A stretch of DNA of 64,000 nt, taken from assembly GCA_902524535.1 (NCBI GenBank), contig CABZDR010000001.1, positions 485,001-549,000 of the forward strand, given 5' to 3'. Shown piece after piece: positions 45,006 to 54,864 of the stretch (position 1 is the first letter of the stretch; every line of letters starts with the position of its first letter). This stretch comes from an uncultured Pelagibacteraceae bacterium. GTDB taxonomy: Bacteria > Pseudomonadota > Alphaproteobacteria > Pelagibacterales > Pelagibacteraceae. The notes beneath the pieces are model-generated. The model was not told the origin of the DNA. It ran no database searches and saw nothing but the letters and a program-made list of their open reading frames with translations. The translations under genes were made by a program, and so were the position numbers.

Positions 45006-46265
45006 TTGGAAAATGTAAATTTTAAAGAAAAAATTTTTTTATTTTTACTATACACATCTTTATTAATTGGGTTCTATTTTGAAGAAAACTTAAATTCTGG
45101 ATCATATCTAGATTGGGTAAGAGCTTATAATCCTGTTCTTAAAGATTTATCAAAAGATCTCAAAAATACTCTTTTAGAATATGAAAGTTATGGTCAAAGA
45201 CATTCACCTGTTTATATCATTTTCTTATCATTTTTTCTTAAACTTGGTTTAAGCTTTGATTTTATAAGATTAATTCATTTACATATTTCCTTAAGTTTAA
45301 TTTTGGTTTTTTACAGTTGTCTTAAATTAAAATTTAAGGATACAAATCGAATTATTCTAAGGATATTAGCATTATCAATTTTTCTATCACCAACTTTCCG
45401 TTCACTAGCTATCTGGCCCGATAGTAGAATGCCTGGTCTGATCTTTTTTATATTATCAATATACTTTTTTTTGAAATTTTTATTAATGACTAAAAATCAA
45501 AACAAATTTGCATGGTATACTTTATTTTCATTAATAATTTCGTCTTATATTAGTCCAAATTTTTCATTGTTTTTTATTTTTTTTATTTATCATTTTTTTC
45601 AAAAACTAAGACTGCAAGAATTTTTGTCATTAATTCTATTCAGTTTTATTGCATCAATACCAATGATTTATTACGTCTTTTTTTTAGATATCAATTTTAT
45701 TACAGCTGGAAAAACACCTCTTGGTTCAGACGGGATTGCGACAAGTTTAAGTTTTAATATATCTAACAAAATAATGATTATTAGTTCAATAATTTTATTT
45801 CATCTAATACCAGTATTATATTTTTTGTTAGATCGAAAAAAACTAATTTCATTTTTTAAAAAAAAGATATTTTTTATTTTAATATCTTTTTTAATCTTAG
45901 CCTATTTCTTCAATTATCAGTTAACTTTTACTGGTGGAGGAGTTTTTTTCCAATTATCACAAATTTTACTTAATAATAATTTGATTTTTTTTATTATCAG
46001 TTTTTTTAGTTTTTTTATAATCATATATTTATCGAGTTTGCATAAAGATAATTTTATTTTAATTTTTTTGTTAATCTTATCTAATTTGCAAAACACTATT
46101 TATCACAAATATTATGAACCTTTAATTTTGATTATAATTTTTATTTTATTCAACAATTTAGATTACAAAAATTTTTTTTCAAAAAAAATCAATTTAATTT
46201 ACTTATATGGTTTTAGTTTTTTTTATGTCTTTTTGAGAGTATTTAAAAATATCTATTTGATTTAA
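45006..46265 (+). CDS. Polytopic membrane protein of unknown function
   Basis: A 419-residue protein starting at TTG, with ten or more hydrophobic helices such as IFLFLLYTSLLIGFYF and NLIFFIISFFSFFIIIYLSS. After helix one there is a periplasmic-like loop with LDWVRAYNPVLKDL and YESYGQRHSPVY. Acidic residues in the first large loop recall GT-C glycosyltransferases, but no family was recognised. It ends 6 nt before the tRNA gene on the other strand. It may act on the surface glycan although it lies outside the island. Confidence 0.5.
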   Translation: MENVNFKEKIFLFLLYTSLLIGFYFEENLNSGSYLDWVRAYNPVLKDLSKDLKNTLLEYESYGQRHSPVYIIFLSFFLKLGLSFDFIRLIHLHISLSLILVFYSCLKLKFKDTNRIILRILALSIFLSPTFRSLAIWPDSRMPGLIFFILSIYFFLKFLLMTKNQNKFAWYTLFSLIISSYISPNFSLFFIFFIYHFFQKLRLQEFLSLILFSFIASIPMIYYVFFLDINFITAGKTPLGSDGIATSLSFNISNKIMIISSIILFHLIPVLYFLLDRKKLISFFKKKIFFILISFLILAYFFNYQLTFTGGGVFFQLSQILLNNNLIFFIISFFSFFIIIYLSSLHKDNFILIFLLILSNLQNTIYHKYYEPLILIIIFILFNNLDYKNFFSKKINLIYLYGFSFFYVFLRVFKNIYLI

Positions 46266-46271
46266 TTTGAT

Positions 46272-46348
<77 letters not shown>

Positions 46349-46354
46349 GTGAAC

Positions 46355-46549
46355 TTAAATTCTATTTTTAAGTTTATTTAATTTTTTTACCCTTTTAATG
46401 TTTTCTTGAAGAATTCTTTTCTTTTTTTCTGAAGGTTTTTCGTAAGTGTTTTTAAGCTTTATAATTTTAAAAAAACCATCTCTTTGAAGTTTTCTTTTTA
46501 AGACCCTCAAAGCTTGCTCAACATTATTATCTTTAACTTCTATCTTAAT
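46355..46549 (-). CDS. rpsU: Ribosomal protein S21, probable ATT start
   Basis: Small-subunit protein with VKDNNVEQALRVLKRKLQRD and NTYEKPSEKKKRI, clear S21 sequence. The ORF track begins four codons earlier at a TTG whose next bases are GAGG, part of a GGAGG Shine-Dalgarno. Five bases after that GGAGG is ATT, and starting there aligns IKIEVKDNNV position by position with the usual MQVLVRDNNV start. I therefore place the start at ATT, giving 64 residues. A TTG start at 46561, preceded by AGG, remains possible. It lies 6 nt upstream of the tRNA on the same strand. Confidence 0.88.
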   Translation of the reverse strand: MKIEVKDNNVEQALRVLKRKLQRDGFFKIIKLKNTYEKPSEKKKRILQENIKRVKKLNKLKNRI

Positions 46550-46611
46550 AAATACCTCCAAAAAAGCGCCTAGATATCACTTTTAAAAAAATATGTCTAT
46601 AATTTTCATTT

Positions 46612-47187
46612 TTAAAGAGCATTAATCTTTTGTTGTTTTTCCTTTTCTTTTTTTTCTCTTTTTATGCGTCTTTCAGCCCTCTCAATTGCTTCAACTAATT
46701 CTTTTTGAGAAAAAAGATTTAAAGCAACAGGGTCTTTTGGATTAAGATTATTAAAATTCCAATAACTCTTATTTCTTATAGAAGTAACTGTATTTTTTGT
46801 AATTCCTACTAATCTCGATATTTGAGAGTCTTTTAGAATATTATGATTCTTAATTAACCACAAAGCGGAGTCCGGTTTGTCTTGTCTTTTTGACAAAGGA
46901 ACATATTTTTTTATTTTTTGATCATTGGAAGAAATTTCAATATCAGTGTTTTTAATTTGTAGAGGCCTATTTTCGTCATTGGAAGATAATTCAATTTCGT
47001 CTCTAGAGAGTTGACCTGATATTATAGGATTATATGCTTTTATACCTTTTGCAACTTCCCCATCGGCTATACCTTGAATTTCTACTTCGTGCATATTACA
47101 AAAATTTGCGATTTGCTTAAAAGTTAATGTAGTATTTTCAACTAACCAAACAGCAGTTGCCATAGGCATTAATGGAGTATTAGACAT
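46612..47187 (-). CDS. trcR: DUF1013/TrcR-type cell cycle transcriptional regulator
   Basis: A 191-residue protein with the DUF1013 sequence: PLMPMATAVWLVENTTLTF, QIANFCNMHEVEIQGIADGE, VAKGIKAYNPI, ALWLIKNHNILKDSQISRLV and GITKNTVTSIRNKSYWN. The family has helix-turn-helix-like segments and is conserved in alphaproteobacteria, where TrcR is linked to cell cycle transcription. The C-terminus is a Lys/Glu-rich helix. It overlaps the rpmE stop by one base, so the two form a transcript. Confidence 0.82.
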   Translation of the reverse strand: MSNTPLMPMATAVWLVENTTLTFKQIANFCNMHEVEIQGIADGEVAKGIKAYNPIISGQLSRDEIELSSNDENRPLQIKNTDIEISSNDQKIKKYVPLSKRQDKPDSALWLIKNHNILKDSQISRLVGITKNTVTSIRNKSYWNFNNLNPKDPVALNLFSQKELVEAIERAERRIKREKKEKEKQQKINAL

Positions 47188-47417
47188 TAGTTTTTCTTTT
47201 CAGATTTAAAATTTTGAAATTTTTTGTTGAATTTGCTGATTCTACCTTTATCCATCAATTTTTGCTTTCCACCAGTCCAAGCTGAGTGAGATTTTGGATC
47301 TATTTCTAACTTCAATATTTCACCTTCTTTTCCCCATGTTGATTTTGTTTCAAATTGACTACCATCGGTCATTTCAACTTTAATTTTGTGATAGTTTGGA
47401 TGAATATTTTTTTTCAT
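47187..47417 (-). CDS. rpmE: Ribosomal protein L31, zinc-free form
   Basis: A 76-residue protein with [40 protein letters not shown] and [20 protein letters not shown], matching alphaproteobacterial L31. The CxxC pairs of zinc-binding L31 are absent. It sits on the central protuberance of the large subunit and contacts 5S. It overlaps trcR by 1 nt and follows suhB with a 34-nt gap. Confidence 0.94.
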   Translation of the reverse strand: MKKNIHPNYHKIKVEMTDGSQFETKSTWGKEGEILKLEIDPKSHSAWTGGKQKLMDKGRISKFNKKFQNFKSEKKN

Positions 47418-47451
47418 GCGAGACTTATAACAAAAGAAATTTTTAAAACAA

Positions 47452-48192
47452 TTAAAAGTTAGTCAGTTTTTCTAACAATTTTGAACTAATATTGCTACTT
47501 GATGCAATAATTTTAATATTTTTATTGGTTGATAGATCTATATCATTTAGTATGCCCCCGGCTTCTTTTATTAAAATTAGACCAGCAGCAATATCCCAAA
47601 GACTCAAATTCTTTTGAAAATAGCCGTCATACCTTCCCGCTGCAACGTATGCCATATCTAATGCTGCACATCCAGATTTTCTGTAATGCAGATCAGGCTC
47701 ATTATTAATTTTTCCTCCGGTAACAAACAAACAGTCATTTATTTTATTTTTTTTTGAAACTCTTATTCTTTGATTATTAAAATATGATCCGTTGTTCTTT
47801 TCAGCATAAAACATTTCATTCTTTATTGGATCAAATATTATTCCAGAAATGATTTCTTCATTTGACTTTAGAGCTATTGATATTGCAAAATGAGGCACTC
47901 CATGTAAGAAATTTATAGTTCCATCTATAGGATCTATTATCCATGTATTATTTTTATCTTTATTATTTTCAATTCCATTTTCCTCGCTTATTATCGAGTA
48001 ATTTGGTTTCGCCTTTTTTAATTCCTCAATTATTATTTTTTCAACTTTTAAATCAGAGTTAGTAACAAAATCATTTGGACCCTTTTTGGAAACTTGTAAT
48101 TTTTCAATTTCACCAAAATCTCTTATCAAAATTTTTGAGGCTTTTTCAGTAGCTTTAATCATAATATTCAAATTTGCGGAGATTGAGTTCAT
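47452..48192 (-). CDS. suhB: Inositol monophosphatase family protein
   Basis: A 246-residue Mg-dependent phosphatase with SEENGIE (metal Glu), [20 protein letters not shown] (the WxxDPxDGTxNF core), and [16 protein letters not shown] (third metal Asp). Such proteins hydrolyse inositol or related sugar phosphates, and SuhB also acts in rRNA transcription antitermination in other bacteria. It starts 4 nt downstream of efp in the same transcript. Exact substrate is unknown. Confidence 0.9.
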   Translation of the reverse strand: MNSISANLNIMIKATEKASKILIRDFGEIEKLQVSKKGPNDFVTNSDLKVEKIIIEELKKAKPNYSIISEENGIENNKDKNNTWIIDPIDGTINFLHGVPHFAISIALKSNEEIISGIIFDPIKNEMFYAEKNNGSYFNNQRIRVSKKNKINDCLFVTGGKINNEPDLHYRKSGCAALDMAYVAAGRYDGYFQKNLSLWDIAAGLILIKEAGGILNDIDLSTNKNIKIIASSSNISSKLLEKLTNF

Positions 48193-48196
48193 AAAT

Positions 48197-48757
48197 TTAA
48201 ATTTTTTTTATGTATTCAAGACTTCGACTATCGACTATTACTTCATCACCAGACTCAATAAATGGAGGCACTTGTATATTTAAACCATTAACCAGCATTG
48301 CTGGCTTATATGACGAAGAAACAGTTTGACCCTTTAGGGCTGCATCGGTTGTATCAATCTTACATGTTACTTGATTTGGTAAGTCGACTGATATAGGTAA
48401 ATCATTATAAAAACTTATTGTAACTCCTAAATTTTCTGTGAGTAATTTTCCTTTGTCGCCAATAATATTTTTTTTAATTTCTATTTGATCAAACGATTTT
48501 GTATTAATAAAAAAATAATTATTTTCATCTTCATATAAAAAATTAAACTGTATTTCTTCCAAAGATGCTTTTTCTACAGTTTCGTTAGATCTAAATCTCT
48601 CATTTAATTTTGTATTCTTATTTACACTCTTCATTTCTACTTGAGCAAATGCTCCTCCTTTACCAGGTTTTACATGTTGAGTTTTAAGGACTTGCCATAA
48701 ATCATTTTTATGTTCTAAAAGCATCCCTACTCTTATTTCACCAGCATTAATTTTCAT
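48197..48757 (-). CDS. efp: Elongation factor P
   Basis: A 186-residue protein with the three beta-domain layout of EF-P. It has VLKTQHVKPGKGGAFAQVEM, where the Lys of PGKGGA is the modification site in many bacteria. It also has TVEKASLEEIQFNFLYEDE and GQTVSSSYKPAMLVNGLNIQ, VPPFIESGDEVIVD. It relieves ribosome stalling at polyproline runs. It overlaps thiE by 4 nt (ATGA) and lies 4 nt before suhB. Confidence 0.95.
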   Translation of the reverse strand: MKINAGEIRVGMLLEHKNDLWQVLKTQHVKPGKGGAFAQVEMKSVNKNTKLNERFRSNETVEKASLEEIQFNFLYEDENNYFFINTKSFDQIEIKKNIIGDKGKLLTENLGVTISFYNDLPISVDLPNQVTCKIDTTDAALKGQTVSSSYKPAMLVNGLNIQVPPFIESGDEVIVDSRSLEYIKKI

Positions 48758-49368
48758 TTTAAATTTTTAATTGCTCTAATTGGTTTAAGTTTTTTATTAT
48801 TCCAAATGTAGCCTGAGATAGCTAAAAAGTTAGCTTTATTCAATAGAAGTTTTTCATAATTTTTTGAATCGATCCCTCCAATAGCAACAATTGGAATTTT
48901 TGTTATTTTTTTTACTTTTTTAAGTAAGTTAATCGTAGCTTTATACTTAACTTTTTTAGTTTTTGAAGGATTGAATGCTCCAATCGCAATGTAGTTAGCT
49001 TTATCTTTGGCAGCTTTTTTTGCTAACTTAATTGAATTATTACAAGTAATTCCTATTATTTTATTTCCAATAATTTTCCTAGCTTCAAAAATATTCATAT
49101 CTTTTTGTCCCAAATGACATCCATCTGCATTTAGTTTTTTTGCTAACAAAACATCATCATTTATTAAAAATTTAACGTTGAATTTTTTACATATTTTTTT
49201 GATTTTTTTTCCAATTGTAAATCTTTTTCTAAAACTCTCTTTTTTTAGTCTTAATTGAAAAAAACTAACTTTTTTTGAACTTAGAATTTTAATTAAATCA
49301 TTGTAAAAAACTTTGTTAACTTTTGAGGGAGAAATAAGATAAACGAATTTTTTTTTATTATACTTCAA
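48754..49368 (-). CDS. thiE: Thiamine phosphate synthase
   Basis: A 204-residue TIM barrel with YLISPSKVNKVF, SFFQLRLKKESF, KFLINDDVLLAKKLNADGCH, LGQKDMNIFEARKIIG, ITCNNS, YIAIGAFNPSKTKK and VAIGGIDSKN. It joins HMP-pyrophosphate with thiazole phosphate. SAR11 bacteria are known to need external pyrimidine precursors, so retaining ThiE is expected. The start lies within the aldolase gene (11-nt overlap), and it ends overlapping efp. Confidence 0.88.
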   Translation of the reverse strand: MKYNKKKFVYLISPSKVNKVFYNDLIKILSSKKVSFFQLRLKKESFRKRFTIGKKIKKICKKFNVKFLINDDVLLAKKLNADGCHLGQKDMNIFEARKIIGNKIIGITCNNSIKLAKKAAKDKANYIAIGAFNPSKTKKVKYKATINLLKKVKKITKIPIVAIGGIDSKNYEKLLLNKANFLAISGYIWNNKKLKPIRAIKNLK

Positions 49369-50365
49369 GATCTTTAGACCATTTACCTTGAGCTGCTAAA
49401 GTATTCATTCTTGCTCGATGGTTAAAAACCTTTTGAGTACCTTCTATGTCTTTGATGTTTTTTGACCAAAATTTCAGAGCACTTTGTTGAAGGGCTCGTC
49501 CAAAAGAATAACTCATTTTAAAATCAGTATTATTGTATTTATTTATTAAGTTTAAATTTTCTGTTGCTTCGATTTCAGATTGCCCACCAGATAAAAAAGC
49601 AATTCCAGGAACTTCAGAGGGTACAGAATCTTTTAAACATTTAAGTGTCAATTTAGCAACCTCCTCATTTGTAATTATATTCTTAGATTTATTACCAGCT
49701 AAGATCATATTAGGTTTTAAAATAATTCCTTTCAAATCAACTTTATGTAAAATTAACTCTTCAAAACATTTTTTTATTACTTCTGAAGTTTTTTCATAAC
49801 ATTCTTTAGCAGAATGATCACCATCCATTAAAACCTCAGGCTCAACTATTGGAACCATTCTACATTCTTGAACAAGTGCAGAATATCTTGCTAATGCATG
49901 AGCATTGGATTGTATTGATAGTTTGCTAGGAAAATTTTTTGTTATAGTATAAACTCCTCGCCACTTAGTAAATTTTGCACCAAGTTTATAGTATTCTTTT
50001 AATCTCTCTCTTAATCCATCTAGGCCTTCTGTAATTTTTTCCTCAGGTGATCCAGCTAAAACTTTTGCACCGGTGTCAACTTTAATACCTGGAGCACTTT
50101 TCATACTTGAAATTAACTCTGGAATTTTTATTTTTTTTGAAGTCTGTTGTTTAATTGTTTCATCATACAATATTACACCTCCAATACAGTCAATCATACT
50201 TGATGAACTAAATAATATTTCTCTAAATAATAATCTATTCTCTGGGGTTGATGGAACATTTACATCATTTAGTCTTTTGGTCATTGTTCCAGTGCTCTCA
50301 TCTGCCGCTAAAATTCCTTTTCCTTTTTCAAGAATTTTTAAAACGATATTATGTAATTCAGACAT
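49358..50365 (-). CDS. fda: Fructose-bisphosphate aldolase, class I
   Basis: A 335-residue class I enzyme with KGKGILAADESTGTMTKRL, CIGGVILYDETIKQ, FTKWRGVYTI, VPIVEPEVLMDGDHS, and LKGIILKPNMILAG, whose KPN Lys forms the Schiff base. It ends ALQQSALKFW. It cleaves or forms fructose 1,6-bisphosphate without a metal, at the branch of gluconeogenesis. It overlaps pgk by 8 nt, so aldolase, pgk, gap and tkt form a single block. Confidence 0.93.
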   Translation of the reverse strand: MSELHNIVLKILEKGKGILAADESTGTMTKRLNDVNVPSTPENRLLFREILFSSSSMIDCIGGVILYDETIKQQTSKKIKIPELISSMKSAPGIKVDTGAKVLAGSPEEKITEGLDGLRERLKEYYKLGAKFTKWRGVYTITKNFPSKLSIQSNAHALARYSALVQECRMVPIVEPEVLMDGDHSAKECYEKTSEVIKKCFEELILHKVDLKGIILKPNMILAGNKSKNIITNEEVAKLTLKCLKDSVPSEVPGIAFLSGGQSEIEATENLNLINKYNNTDFKMSYSFGRALQQSALKFWSKNIKDIEGTQKVFNHRARMNTLAAQGKWSKDLEV

Positions 50366-51548
50366 TTTGATTTAAGGCTTTTATACCAGGAAGTTCTTTT
50401 CCTTCAAGATATTCTAAAAACGCTCCACCAGCAGTTGAAACAAAGTTAAAACTTTGAATTATATTTAATTGGTTTATTAAAGATATAGTATCTCCTCCAC
50501 CTATTACAGAGTAGATTGAGTCTTTTTTATTTTTTTCTACAATTGCTTTTGCAATCTCGTGACTTCCATTCGCAAAATTTGGATTTTCAAAATAACCTGC
50601 TGGACCATTCCATAAAACTGTATTGCTTATTTTTATTACATTTTTTATTTTTTGAATTGTTTTTGGTCCAATATCTAAAATTAATTCATCGTTATCAATA
50701 TCACCTAGTTCTTTAACTTTTGAATTATCATTTATATTTTTTCCAACTAAAACATCCTCAGGAAGAATGATTTCACAAGAATGGTTTTCAGAGGTTTTAA
50801 AAATCTCTTTTATTGCTGGTTCACAATTAAACTCTTTAATTGATTTACCAATGTTGTGCCCTTTATAGTTTATAATATTGTTAGCCATTCCTCCGACAAT
50901 TATTATATTATTAAATTTTGGTATTAGATTTTTAATTATACCAATTTTTGTTAAAATTTTTGATCCTCCAATAATACAAGTAATCGGTTTTTTTATTTCT
51001 GTTGTAACTTTTTTAAGTGCATTAATTTCAGTTTCTAATTGCAGACCAGCATATGAGGGAAGAAATTCTGTAATTTTGCATACAGACGCATGTAATCTAT
51101 GAGAGCAAGAAAAAGCATCATTCACATATAAATCAGCAAAGCTCGCTAAATGTTTTGCAAAAGACCCATCATTTTTTTCCTCTTCTTTATAAAATCTTAT
51201 ATTTTCTAAAAAAACTATTTGATCTTGAGAACTTTTAAATAAATTTTCTTTTTTAAGTTGAAAAATATTATCAGTTAATAACCGAATTTTTTTCTTAAAC
51301 CTTTTTTCTAAATTTTCACAAATTGGTCTTAATGAAAAAATTTTATTTATTTCTCCTTTCGGCCTCCCAACATGTGAGATAATTATAATTTTTGATTTTT
51401 TTTTAATTAAGAATTCTACGACAGGTACAATTTTATCTATTCTAGTTTCATCAGTGATAAAGCCTTTATTTAATGGAACGTTTAAGTCCAGTCTTAGCAA
51501 AACCTTTTTTTCACTTAGATTTTCTTGGTCTTTTATATTATTCATCAA
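50358..51548 (-). CDS. pgk: Phosphoglycerate kinase
   Basis: A 396-residue kinase with KKVLLRLDLNVPLNKGFITD, IIIISHVGRPKGE, FLENIRFYKEEEKND, YVNDAFSCSHRLHAS, ITCIIGGSKILTKIG, VLWNGPAGYFE and SVIGGGDTISLIN. It interconverts 1,3-bisphosphoglycerate and 3-phosphoglycerate. It overlaps gap by 4 nt and the aldolase by 8 nt. The proposed start (ATG, MMNNIKDQ) fits the usual length. Confidence 0.95.
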   Translation of the reverse strand: MMNNIKDQENLSEKKVLLRLDLNVPLNKGFITDETRIDKIVPVVEFLIKKKSKIIIISHVGRPKGEINKIFSLRPICENLEKRFKKKIRLLTDNIFQLKKENLFKSSQDQIVFLENIRFYKEEEKNDGSFAKHLASFADLYVNDAFSCSHRLHASVCKITEFLPSYAGLQLETEINALKKVTTEIKKPITCIIGGSKILTKIGIIKNLIPKFNNIIIVGGMANNIINYKGHNIGKSIKEFNCEPAIKEIFKTSENHSCEIILPEDVLVGKNINDNSKVKELGDIDNDELILDIGPKTIQKIKNVIKISNTVLWNGPAGYFENPNFANGSHEIAKAIVEKNKKDSIYSVIGGGDTISLINQLNIIQSFNFVSTAGGAFLEYLEGKELPGIKALNQNV

Positions 51549-52546
51549 GAATTCTTGTGAATGTATTCAGCTATGTCACACATCCTATTTGAAAAACCCC
51601 ATTCATTATCATACCAGGCTGAAATTTTTCCCATATTATTTCCAACAACTTTAGTTAAGTTAGAGTCAATAATTGACGACGCTGGATTATGATTAAAATC
51701 AACTGACACAAGTTTTTCTTCAGTGATTTTAAGAATCTTATTTATTTTACTAAAGTTACGAAATGCTAAATTAATTTTTTCGACACTCAGATCTTTTTTT
51801 GTGCAAAAAACAAGTTCAATAATAGAAACATTTGGAGTAGGAACTCTCATCGCAATACCTTCTAATTTCCCCTTTAAAGATGGTATAATTTCACCGATTG
51901 TTTTTGATGCTCCAGTTGAAGTTGGTATAATAGATTGGCTTGCTGAACGTGCCCTTCTAGGGTCTTTATGAGAATTATCCAAAATTCTTTGATCAGTGGT
52001 AAAAGCATGGATCGTTGTCATAAAACCTTTTTCGATTCCAAAATTTTCATTTAAAACATAAGCTATTGGAGCAAGACAATTTGTTGTACATGAAGCTGCA
52101 GAAATTATTTTGTCATCTTTTTTTAATTCAGCCTCATTTACACCAATTACAATTGTCTTATCTGCTTTTTTACAGGGAGCTGAAACTATTACTTTTTTTG
52201 CTCCATTTTTTAAATGAGACTCTAACAGGTCTCTTGAATTAAATTTTCCTGTACATTCAAAAACATAATCAACATCAAATTTTTTCCAATTAATTTTCTT
52301 CAAATTTGTCTCTTGACTAAATGTTATTTTATTTTTGTTTATTATTAGATGTTTGTCATCGTAACCTATGTCTGCATTAAATTTTCCGTGTACTGAGTCA
52401 TATTTTAACAGAGCAGAACAGGCTTCCGCATTCGTTCTATTATTAATGTGTTTAATCTCTATTTTATTATTGTTATTTTCTACTATGGTTCGAATTATCA
52501 TTCTGCCAATTCTTCCCATTCCATTTATTCCAATTTTTATTTTCAT
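51545..52546 (-). CDS. gap: Glyceraldehyde-3-phosphate dehydrogenase
   Basis: A 333-residue enzyme with [49 protein letters not shown] (catalytic Cys), [39 protein letters not shown] and [12 protein letters not shown]. The catalytic His lies in the THAFT-type region. Overlaps of 4 nt on both sides join it to pgk and tkt. Whether it works mainly in gluconeogenesis cannot be read here. Confidence 0.96.
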   Translation of the reverse strand: MKIKIGINGMGRIGRMIIRTIVENNNNKIEIKHINNRTNAEACSALLKYDSVHGKFNADIGYDDKHLIINKNKITFSQETNLKKINWKKFDVDYVFECTGKFNSRDLLESHLKNGAKKVIVSAPCKKADKTIVIGVNEAELKKDDKIISAASCTTNCLAPIAYVLNENFGIEKGFMTTIHAFTTDQRILDNSHKDPRRARSASQSIIPTSTGASKTIGEIIPSLKGKLEGIAMRVPTPNVSIIELVFCTKKDLSVEKINLAFRNFSKINKILKITEEKLVSVDFNHNPASSIIDSNLTKVVGNNMGKISAWYDNEWGFSNRMCDIAEYIHKNS

Positions 52547-54486
52547 AGTCTATTTTTAATTCTCGTAACTATTTTATCAGTATCCAAGCCGAAGTGATTA
52601 TAAATTTCTCTGTATGGTGCACTTTTTCCAAAATTGTTAATTCCAAAATTTAATCCTTTAGTGCCTGTGTACTTTTTCCAATAATTTGTTTCAGAAGCCT
52701 CTATTGAAACAATTAATTCAGTTTCATTTAATATTTTATTTTTATATTCTTTACTTTGTTGATCAAATAATTCCTGACAAGGCATTGATATTATTTTGGA
52801 GTAAATACTCTCTGTGGCCAATTTATGACCCACATCTCTCGCTAAAATAGTCTCCGATCCGGTTGCTAGAATTGTGACACTTATATTTTCTCCGGTTCTC
52901 AAAATTTCATAAGCACCAGTAGAGGATAGATTTTTAGGTGAATTTTTAAGCCTCACAGGATTAATACTTTGTCTAGTTAAAGCAATCACACTTGGTGTGT
53001 CTTGGCTTTCAAGTGCTAATTGCCAGCATTCAAAAGTTTCAATAGTATCTGCGGGTCTGAAAACATTTAAATTCGGAATTGATCTTAAACTTGTCAATTG
53101 CTCAATTGGTTGATGAGTTGGACCATCTTCACCTAATCCAATAGAGTCATGAGTAAACACGTAAATTACCCTTTGTTTCATCATAGCCGCTAGCCTTATA
53201 GATGGTTTACAATAATCACTGAATATCAAAAATGTACCCCCATATGGAATTAAATTACTATGTAACGCAATACCATTCATTATTCCACACATCGCGTGCT
53301 CTCTAACTCCATAATGAATATAGTTTCCAGAAAAATTATTAGGTTTAATAATTTTATGATCTTTGGTTTTTGTATTGTTTGATCCAGCCAAGTCAGCTGA
53401 ACCACCAATTACATTTGGAAGTTTTGTTAAAATATTTAAAAACATTTCAGATGATTTCCTTGTTGCGATAGGCTTTGAATCTTTTAAATAATCTTTCGTT
53501 ATTTTTTCAATTGAATTTTTTAATGAGTTTGTGTCTTTGAAATTAGATAAAACTTTTTTATATTTAATTTCATGCTTTTTTGCTTTTTTCGACGATTTTT
53601 CTCCAATTTTTTTCCATTCACCCAATAATTCAATAGGGATCTTGAAAGGCTCAAAATTCCACTTAAGTTTTTTTCTAACTAGTTTGATTTCATTTTCGCC
53701 CAAAGGACTTCCATGTACTGAAGCCTTTCCACTTTTATTTGGTGAACCATAGCCAATTTTAGTTTTACAAGAAATTATAATTGGCTTGGTGGATTTTTGA
53801 GCTTTCTTTAATGCAATTGAAATTTCTCTATAATTATGACCATTAACTTTTAAATAATTCCAACCATAACTTTTAAATCTTTTTTCATGATTATCAGAAA
53901 CTGCTAAATTAGTTGGGCCGTCAATGGATATAGAATTATCATCAAATAAAAGAATAAGATTTTTTAATTTTAAATGGCCTGCTAAACTAAAAGTTTCATG
54001 ACTTATTCCCTCCATTAAGCATCCATCACCAGCTAATACATATGTTTTATGATTAATTATCTTTTTTCCAAATTTTTTTTTTAAAATTTCTTCTGATATT
54101 GCAAAACCAACAGCATTAGATATTCCTTGCCCAAGTGGACCAGTCGTAGTCTCTATCCCGGTATTCGGGTGATATTCTGGATGACCAGCACAAATACAAT
54201 CTAGCTGTCTAAAATTTTTAATATCATTTAAAGAAACACTTTTATATCCAGTTAAATATAAGAGACTATAAAGTAGCATAGATCCATGACCTGCAGAAAG
54301 TACGAATCGGTCTCTATTAATCCAATCAGGATTTTTTGGATTAAAATTTAAAAAATCTTTGAACAAAACTGTCGCTACATCCGCCATACCCATAGGCATT
54401 CCTGGGTGTCCAGAATTAGCTTTTTGAACAGCATCGATTGACAAAAATCTAATGCAATTAGCTAAATCTCTATATAGTTTGCTCAA
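52543..54486 (-). CDS. tkt: Transketolase
   Basis: A 647-residue ThDP enzyme. It has [52 protein letters not shown] (ThDP-Mg motif), [51 protein letters not shown] and [12 protein letters not shown]. It starts at TTG with an AGGA element upstream. It exchanges two-carbon units in the pentose phosphate pathway, complementing the transaldolase gene. It is the first gene of the minus-strand block, divergent to a coiled-coil gene. Confidence 0.95.
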   Translation of the reverse strand: MSKLYRDLANCIRFLSIDAVQKANSGHPGMPMGMADVATVLFKDFLNFNPKNPDWINRDRFVLSAGHGSMLLYSLLYLTGYKSVSLNDIKNFRQLDCICAGHPEYHPNTGIETTTGPLGQGISNAVGFAISEEILKKKFGKKIINHKTYVLAGDGCLMEGISHETFSLAGHLKLKNLILLFDDNSISIDGPTNLAVSDNHEKRFKSYGWNYLKVNGHNYREISIALKKAQKSTKPIIISCKTKIGYGSPNKSGKASVHGSPLGENEIKLVRKKLKWNFEPFKIPIELLGEWKKIGEKSSKKAKKHEIKYKKVLSNFKDTNSLKNSIEKITKDYLKDSKPIATRKSSEMFLNILTKLPNVIGGSADLAGSNNTKTKDHKIIKPNNFSGNYIHYGVREHAMCGIMNGIALHSNLIPYGGTFLIFSDYCKPSIRLAAMMKQRVIYVFTHDSIGLGEDGPTHQPIEQLTSLRSIPNLNVFRPADTIETFECWQLALESQDTPSVIALTRQSINPVRLKNSPKNLSSTGAYEILRTGENISVTILATGSETILARDVGHKLATESIYSKIISMPCQELFDQQSKEYKNKILNETELIVSIEASETNYWKKYTGTKGLNFGINNFGKSAPYREIYNHFGLDTDKIVTRIKNRL

Positions 54487-54540
54487 AAATTATCCTGTCT
54501 AGACTAAGAAGATTCTATTTAATAATATGATTATATATAT
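54487..54540. promoter_or_regulatory. Divergent spacer between tkt and the zapA group
   Basis: A 54-nt spacer from which tkt (minus) and the coiled-coil/zapA group (plus) are read. Promoters for both must lie here or within the genes. On the plus strand, TTTAATAATATG and TATATAT runs give several -10-like options, so none is chosen. Confidence 0.35.
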
Positions 54541-54864
54541 ATGAATTCTGTAAACGAAAAAGAAAAAAGATTAACTTTAGCGTTAACAAAATTAAAAAAT
54601 TTGAATTTCAAAAATTCGAATGTAAAAAAAAACATAGAAAATTTAGACGAACAGAAAAATCAATTAGAAATTGAAAAACAGGAATTAGAGGAAAAATACA
54701 AAAGATTACTTGATGACTATAATAGTTTAAGCGATAAACTAAGCAAAATTCAAGACCAAGAAAAAAATGAGATAAAAAAACAAGAGCAATTTTCTCAAAA
54801 GATTGATGAATTAAACCAAGAAACAGATAATTTATTAAATGAATTTGATAAATGGCAAACGTAA
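54541..54864 (+). CDS. Small coiled-coil protein upstream of zapA
   Basis: A 107-residue protein that is almost entirely a predicted coiled coil, rich in Lys, Glu and Gln (NLDEQKNQLEIEKQELEEKY, RLLDDYNSLSDKLSKIQDQE). In other alphaproteobacteria a DUF4164-like or ZapB-like coiled-coil gene precedes zapA. Its role is unknown; a cell-division partner is a reasonable guess. It overlaps zapA by 13 nt. No signal peptide or membrane segment is visible. Confidence 0.7.
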   Translation: MNSVNEKEKRLTLALTKLKNLNFKNSNVKKNIENLDEQKNQLEIEKQELEEKYKRLLDDYNSLSDKLSKIQDQEKNEIKKQEQFSQKIDELNQETDNLLNEFDKWQT

